A DNA stretch of 64,000 nucleotides from Lachnospiraceae bacterium. GTDB lineage: Bacteria; Bacillota; Clostridia; Lachnospirales; Lachnospiraceae. The position numbers were made by a program, and so were the translations under genes. This document shows positions 60,821 through 64,000 of this stretch, piece after piece. Below the pieces are notes generated by a model that saw only the letters and a program-made list of their open reading frames with translations, searched no databases and was not told the origin of the DNA. Location of the stretch: the NCBI GenBank assembly GCA_016283575.1, contig JAEEND010000007.1, forward strand, positions 186,001 through 250,000. The letters run 5' to 3'. Each line of letters starts with the position of its first letter. Position 1 is the first letter of the stretch.

Positions 60821-60976
60821 TCTATGATCCCCTGCATATATGAACAGCACGATTTAACGGAGCTCTTAGCTGTTTCGAGCGGAATCAGGTCGCTCTGGAA
60901 CAGCGACCATAGATGAAGCGAAGAAAGAGGTTAGAAGCGGAGTGACTAGTGCGACATATATGCAGGGGATTATAGA
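60821..60976. repeat. 156-base element with 22-base terminal inverted repeats
   Basis: TCTATGATCCCCTGCATATATG-type arms at 60821-60842 and 60955-60976 are complementary except one base. The interior has GGTCGCT/AGCGACC and AGCT/AGCT hairpins and no open frame. It resembles a miniature inverted-repeat element or a structured RNA, next to the trp T-box. It shares CTCTATRAT and GCGACC-like words with the two-hairpin module. Confidence 0.7.
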
Positions 60977-60993
60977 TTGCATGCAAAAAACTC

Positions 60994-61022
60994 TTGACAA
61001 ACGAAAAACCCCGTGACATAAT
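60994..61022 (+). promoter_or_regulatory. Consensus trp operon promoter
   Basis: TTGACA (60994-60999), 17-base spacer, CATAAT (61017-61022). Confidence 0.8.
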
Positions 61023-61028
61023 TTTAGT

Positions 61029-61313
61029 AATTTAACATGTTAAACCGTTGAAGCGGAGATAACGGCAGTGATGCCTTTACAGAGAGTCCGGGGTGCTGAG
61101 AGCCGGATAAGAAACAAATTGTCAAATGGACCGCCGAGGGCGCAGTCAAATGGAGATTTCCAGAGTATTCTGCGACGTATGGACAAGCGTAAATTGTCGG
61201 AGATATGTTGGTATCTCGCTAAGGGCATGGAGTCATATCCATGTATCAGGGTGGCACCGCGGATTGTATATTCGTCCCTGACAGATTAATCCTAATCTGT
61301 CAGGGATTTTTTA
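61029..61313 (+). ncRNA. T-box leader (tRNA-Trp) of the trp operon
   Basis: The T-box sequence AGGGTGGCACCGCG is at 61248-61261. Upstream stem I features include AGAGAGT followed by GGTGCTGAGAGCC. A TGG followed by A (61125 region, within CAAATGGACC) is a plausible Trp specifier. The terminator is CCCTGACAGATTA/TAATCTGTCAGGG (61276-61305) followed by ATTTTTT. Uncharged tRNA-Trp should favour the antiterminator and expression of trpEGD. The specifier call depends on the fold, which I did not compute. Confidence 0.92.
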
Positions 61314-61336
61314 TTCCCTGTAAAAGGAGAAACACT

Positions 61337-62803
61337 ATGAGGATTTTACCCACACTTGAAAAAGTAAAGGAAATTGCAGCTGAAAAGAAATATGATGTGG
61401 TTCCGGTAAGCACGGAAATATTATCCGACTTCACTACACCCATCGAGACCATGAGAATTCTTAAGAATGTCTCCACACATTGCTACATGCTTGAATCAGC
61501 CAGCGCCAATGATACATGGGGACGATATACCTTTATGGGATATGATCCCAAAATGGAGATAACATGCGTGGATGGAGAGATAAAGTTTTCAAATCTCTCA
61601 TTTAAGACCGATAATCCATCGGAATATTTAAGAAAGATATTAAAGGATTATAAGAGTCCCCGATTCGATTATTTACCTTCTTTTACCGGTGGACTGGTAG
61701 GGTACTTCTCCTACGACTTTTTCGGTTACTGTGAGCCCACCGCAAGAGTAAAAGTGGAAGACAGTGAGAACTTTAAAGACATAGATCTGATGCTTTTTGA
61801 TAAGGTCATTGCATTTGACCATGTAAGTCAAAAGATAATCCTTATCGTGAACATGAGGCTTGATGACATAGATACGGAATATAACAGAGCTGTATTGGAA
61901 ATCGAGAATCTAGTGAAATTACTGAAGACAGGAAAGAAACGTGAGGAACCCGGAGGACGGTTAACCGGTCCGGTCACTCCGCTCTTCAGTAAAGAAGAAT
62001 TCACCGAAATGGTGGAAAAAGCTAAAGCCTATATCCATGAGGGCGACATTTTTCAGGTTGTTTTATCAAACCGACTGAGCGCCCCCTTTGAGGGCAGCCT
62101 CCTTAACACTTACCGAGTCCTTCGAACAATAAATCCTTCTCCTTATATGTTCTATTTCTCAGGCACGGACGTGGAAGTGGCGGGGGCTTCGCCCGAAACT
62201 TTGGTGAAGCTTGAAAACGGCGTGGTTCATACCTTCCCCCTGGCAGGTACAAGAAAGCGCGGACGGGACGAAGCTGAAGATAAGGCTCTTGAAAAAGAAC
62301 TTTTAGCCGACGAAAAGGAACTTGCCGAACATAATATGCTGGTGGATCTTGGCCGAAACGATCTTGGCAGGATCAGTAAATTCGGTTCAGTTGAAGTCGA
62401 AAAACTTCATTCCATAGAGCGTTTTTCCCACGTAATGCATATCGGCTCCACGGTGCGAGGCACTATAAAGGATGATAAGGATGCGATCAATGCCATAGAA
62501 GCGATTCTTCCTGCAGGTACTCTCTCGGGAGCTCCCAAGATACGCGCCTGTCAGATAATCGGCGAACTTGAAAACAATAAGCGCGGTATTTACGGCGGAG
62601 CCATCGGTTACATTGATTTCACCGGCAATATGGATACCTGCATTGCCATTAGAGTTGCCTATAAAAAGAATGGCAAAGTGTTTGTGCGAAGCGGTGCCGG
62701 TATCGTAGCCGATTCCGTTCCGGAAAAGGAATATGAAGAATGCTTAAACAAAGCCAAAGCGTCATTAAAGGCGTTGGAGATCGCAGGATTGGAGGATTTA
62801 TGA
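61337..62803 (+). CDS. trpE: Anthranilate synthase component I
   Basis: Converts chorismate plus ammonia to anthranilate, 488 residues. The start at 61337 follows AAAGGAG. The N-terminal half has MLESASANDTWGRYTFMG, where the first part corresponds to the LLES-type tryptophan-feedback site, and the C-terminal chorismate-utilising domain has GDIFQVVLSNRL, PSPYMFYF, and the LPAGTLSGAPKIRA motif. All standard. It overlaps trpG by four bases and is under the Trp T-box. Confidence 0.96.
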   Translation: MRILPTLEKVKEIAAEKKYDVVPVSTEILSDFTTPIETMRILKNVSTHCYMLESASANDTWGRYTFMGYDPKMEITCVDGEIKFSNLSFKTDNPSEYLRKILKDYKSPRFDYLPSFTGGLVGYFSYDFFGYCEPTARVKVEDSENFKDIDLMLFDKVIAFDHVSQKIILIVNMRLDDIDTEYNRAVLEIENLVKLLKTGKKREEPGGRLTGPVTPLFSKEEFTEMVEKAKAYIHEGDIFQVVLSNRLSAPFEGSLLNTYRVLRTINPSPYMFYFSGTDVEVAGASPETLVKLENGVVHTFPLAGTRKRGRDEAEDKALEKELLADEKELAEHNMLVDLGRNDLGRISKFGSVEVEKLHSIERFSHVMHIGSTVRGTIKDDKDAINAIEAILPAGTLSGAPKIRACQIIGELENNKRGIYGGAIGYIDFTGNMDTCIAIRVAYKKNGKVFVRSGAGIVADSVPEKEYEECLNKAKASLKALEIAGLEDL

Positions 62804-63378
62804 TTCTTTTAATTGATAATTATGACAGCTTTTCATACAACCTCTATCAGTTCATCGGCGAGATAAATGAAGACATCAGAGTGATCAGAAATGACGAGCT
62901 TTCGGTAGAAGAAATAGATGGATTAAATCCCCAATGTATCATTCTTTCGCCGGGCCCCGGAAGACCCGAGGATGCGGGAGTGATAATCGATGTGGTAAAG
63001 GAACTCGGTCACAAATATCCGATATTCGGTGTGTGCCTCGGGCACCAGGCTATATGCGAAGCCTTCGGCGCAACTGTCACTTACGCAAGTCGCCTGATGC
63101 ACGGAAAGCAGTCGGAAGCTGTTATCGATGAAGATTCAGAGCTGTTTAAAGGGTGTGAAAAGAAGATACTTGTGGCAAGATACCATTCCCTTGCAGCGGA
63201 TGAAAAGACAATGCCCGACTGCTTAAAGATCACTGCGGTTACAAAAGAAAATGAGATCATGGCCGTGGAGCATAAGACTAAAAAGATATATGGGGTTCAG
63301 TTCCATCCTGAATCCATAATGACACCCGATGGAAAAAGAATACTTAAGAATTTCATTTTGAATATAGCGGGTGTGTAA
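62800..63378 (+). CDS. trpG: Anthranilate synthase component II (glutamine amidotransferase)
   Basis: 192 residues, supplies ammonia to TrpE. Starts in an ATGA overlap with trpE, preceded by GGAGG. The class I amidotransferase motif GVCLGHQAICEAFG has the nucleophilic Cys, and VQFHPESIMT supplies the His and Glu. LIDNYDSFSYNLYQ at the N-terminus is typical. Confidence 0.95.
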   Translation: MILLIDNYDSFSYNLYQFIGEINEDIRVIRNDELSVEEIDGLNPQCIILSPGPGRPEDAGVIIDVVKELGHKYPIFGVCLGHQAICEAFGATVTYASRLMHGKQSEAVIDEDSELFKGCEKKILVARYHSLAADEKTMPDCLKITAVTKENEIMAVEHKTKKIYGVQFHPESIMTPDGKRILKNFILNIAGV

Positions 63379-63448
63379 GAATAACATATTAGTTAACATA
63401 ACACAAATATATTTCTAATATCACAGTTACTACGAGGAGGACAGAAAA

Positions 63449-64000
63449 ATGATCAAGGAAGCAATTGTAAAAATCGTAAGCAAAGAGGATTTAACCTATG
63501 ATGAAGCTTACAGCGTTATGAATGAAATAATGAGCGGGGAAACTTCCCCTACTCAGAATGCGGCTTTTCTGGCAGCATTATCGACAAAGAGCGCAAGGGC
63601 AGAGACCACCGATGAGATTGCAGGCTGTGCCGCAGCAATGAGAGATCACGCCACCAAGGTTGATACCGGCATGGATATTTTTGAAATTGTCGGAACAGGC
63701 GGAGATAATGCACAGAGCTTTAATATCTCAACCACATCCGCAATCGTTGCCGCAGCCGGCGGAGTTAAAGTCGCAAAGCATGGTAACAGAGCCGCATCTT
63801 CAAAATGCGGAACGGCAGATTGCCTTGAAGCATTGGGCGTAAATATTAGTCAGAGTCCCAATAGATGCGTAGAACTTTTAAAAGAAGCGGGAATGTGTTT
63901 CTTTTTCGCACAGAAATATCATACTTCCATGAAGTATGTGGGAGCCATCAGAAAAGAGCTCGGTTTCAGAACGGTATTTAATATTCTTGGACCTCTTACA
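63449..64000 (+). CDS. trpD: Anthranilate phosphoribosyltransferase (5' part)
   Basis: Third trp gene, cut by the window end after 184 codons. ATG 63449 is preceded by GAGGAGG. The PRPP-binding motif [19 protein letters not shown], then [20 protein letters not shown] and [34 protein letters not shown] are those of TrpD. The reading frame is open to the last base. The rest of the trp operon should lie just beyond. Confidence 0.95.
   Translation, partial: MIKEAIVKIVSKEDLTYDEAYSVMNEIMSGETSPTQNAAFLAALSTKSARAETTDEIAGCAAAMRDHATKVDTGMDIFEIVGTGGDNAQSFNISTTSAIVAAAGGVKVAKHGNRAASSKCGTADCLEALGVNISQSPNRCVELLKEAGMCFFFAQKYHTSMKYVGAIRKELGFRTVFNILGPLT

Overview
The window reads as low-to-moderate GC Firmicutes chromosome, most likely a Lachnospiraceae member such as Butyrivibrio or a close relative. 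The signs are AGGAGG-type ribosome sites, many GTG/TTG-initiated or ATGA-overlapped genes, AddAB instead of RecBCD, a MurT/GatD pair, T-box, ZTP and TPP leaders, two GH5 glucanases and a c-di-GMP protein. Family names come from reading motifs, not from searches. I saw no rRNA, tRNA, CRISPR array, transposase or integrase.

Layout. 0-4.5 kb: hybrid sensor kinase and a cell-wall-anchored-looking surface protein, each with a terminator-like hairpin just before the start codon. 4.5-9.3 kb: hisC, a small membrane exporter, a methyltransferase, hslO and two Lachnospiraceae-type membrane proteins. 9.3-19.4 kb: guaB, a GGDEF-EAL protein followed by a DHH phosphoesterase, glnS, a DUF2225-type protein, then a ZTP riboswitch driving a split purine terminus (purO-type cyclohydrolase plus stand-alone AICAR transformylase). 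19.4-24.7 kb: a secreted coiled-coil protein, a small anchored protein, TetR, a Cys-rich protein and a PfkB-like protein with a changed catalytic Asp. 24.8-29.4 kb: GH5 lipoprotein behind a palindromic operator and a large beta-helix/propeller protein. 29.4-39.4 kb: addBA, a patatin, murT and a gatD-like gene lacking both catalytic residues.

39.5-45.1 kb is the most accessory-looking stretch. It holds an ECF-type sigma factor, its anti-sigma factor, two small secreted proteins of no recognised family, a two-permease plus ATPase MacB-like ABC system and a lipoprotein. It is bracketed by two copies of a two-hairpin repeat and looks like an undescribed secreted-effector/self-protection or envelope-stress operon. 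45.1-49.9 kb (minus strand): thiT with TPP riboswitch, asnA, a nuclease-helicase fusion and a Crh-like HPr. 49.9-50.5 kb is a 650-base non-coding region with a cluster of DnaA boxes and a third copy of the palindromic operator core.

50.5-64 kb: a heterodimeric ABC exporter, a HipBA-like pair with its own operator-promoter, ThuA/SDR/pseudo-SDR genes, a second GH5 with the shared operator, TraX, a 156-base inverted-repeat element and the start of a Trp T-box controlled trpEGD operon, with trpD cut by the window end.

A recurrent theme is a dispersed two-hairpin module (hairpin 1, linker GCGACCGATAAT, hairpin 2) sitting immediately after stop codons at about 19.4, 19.6, 21.6, 39.45 and 45.03 kb, with a remnant at 58.0 kb.
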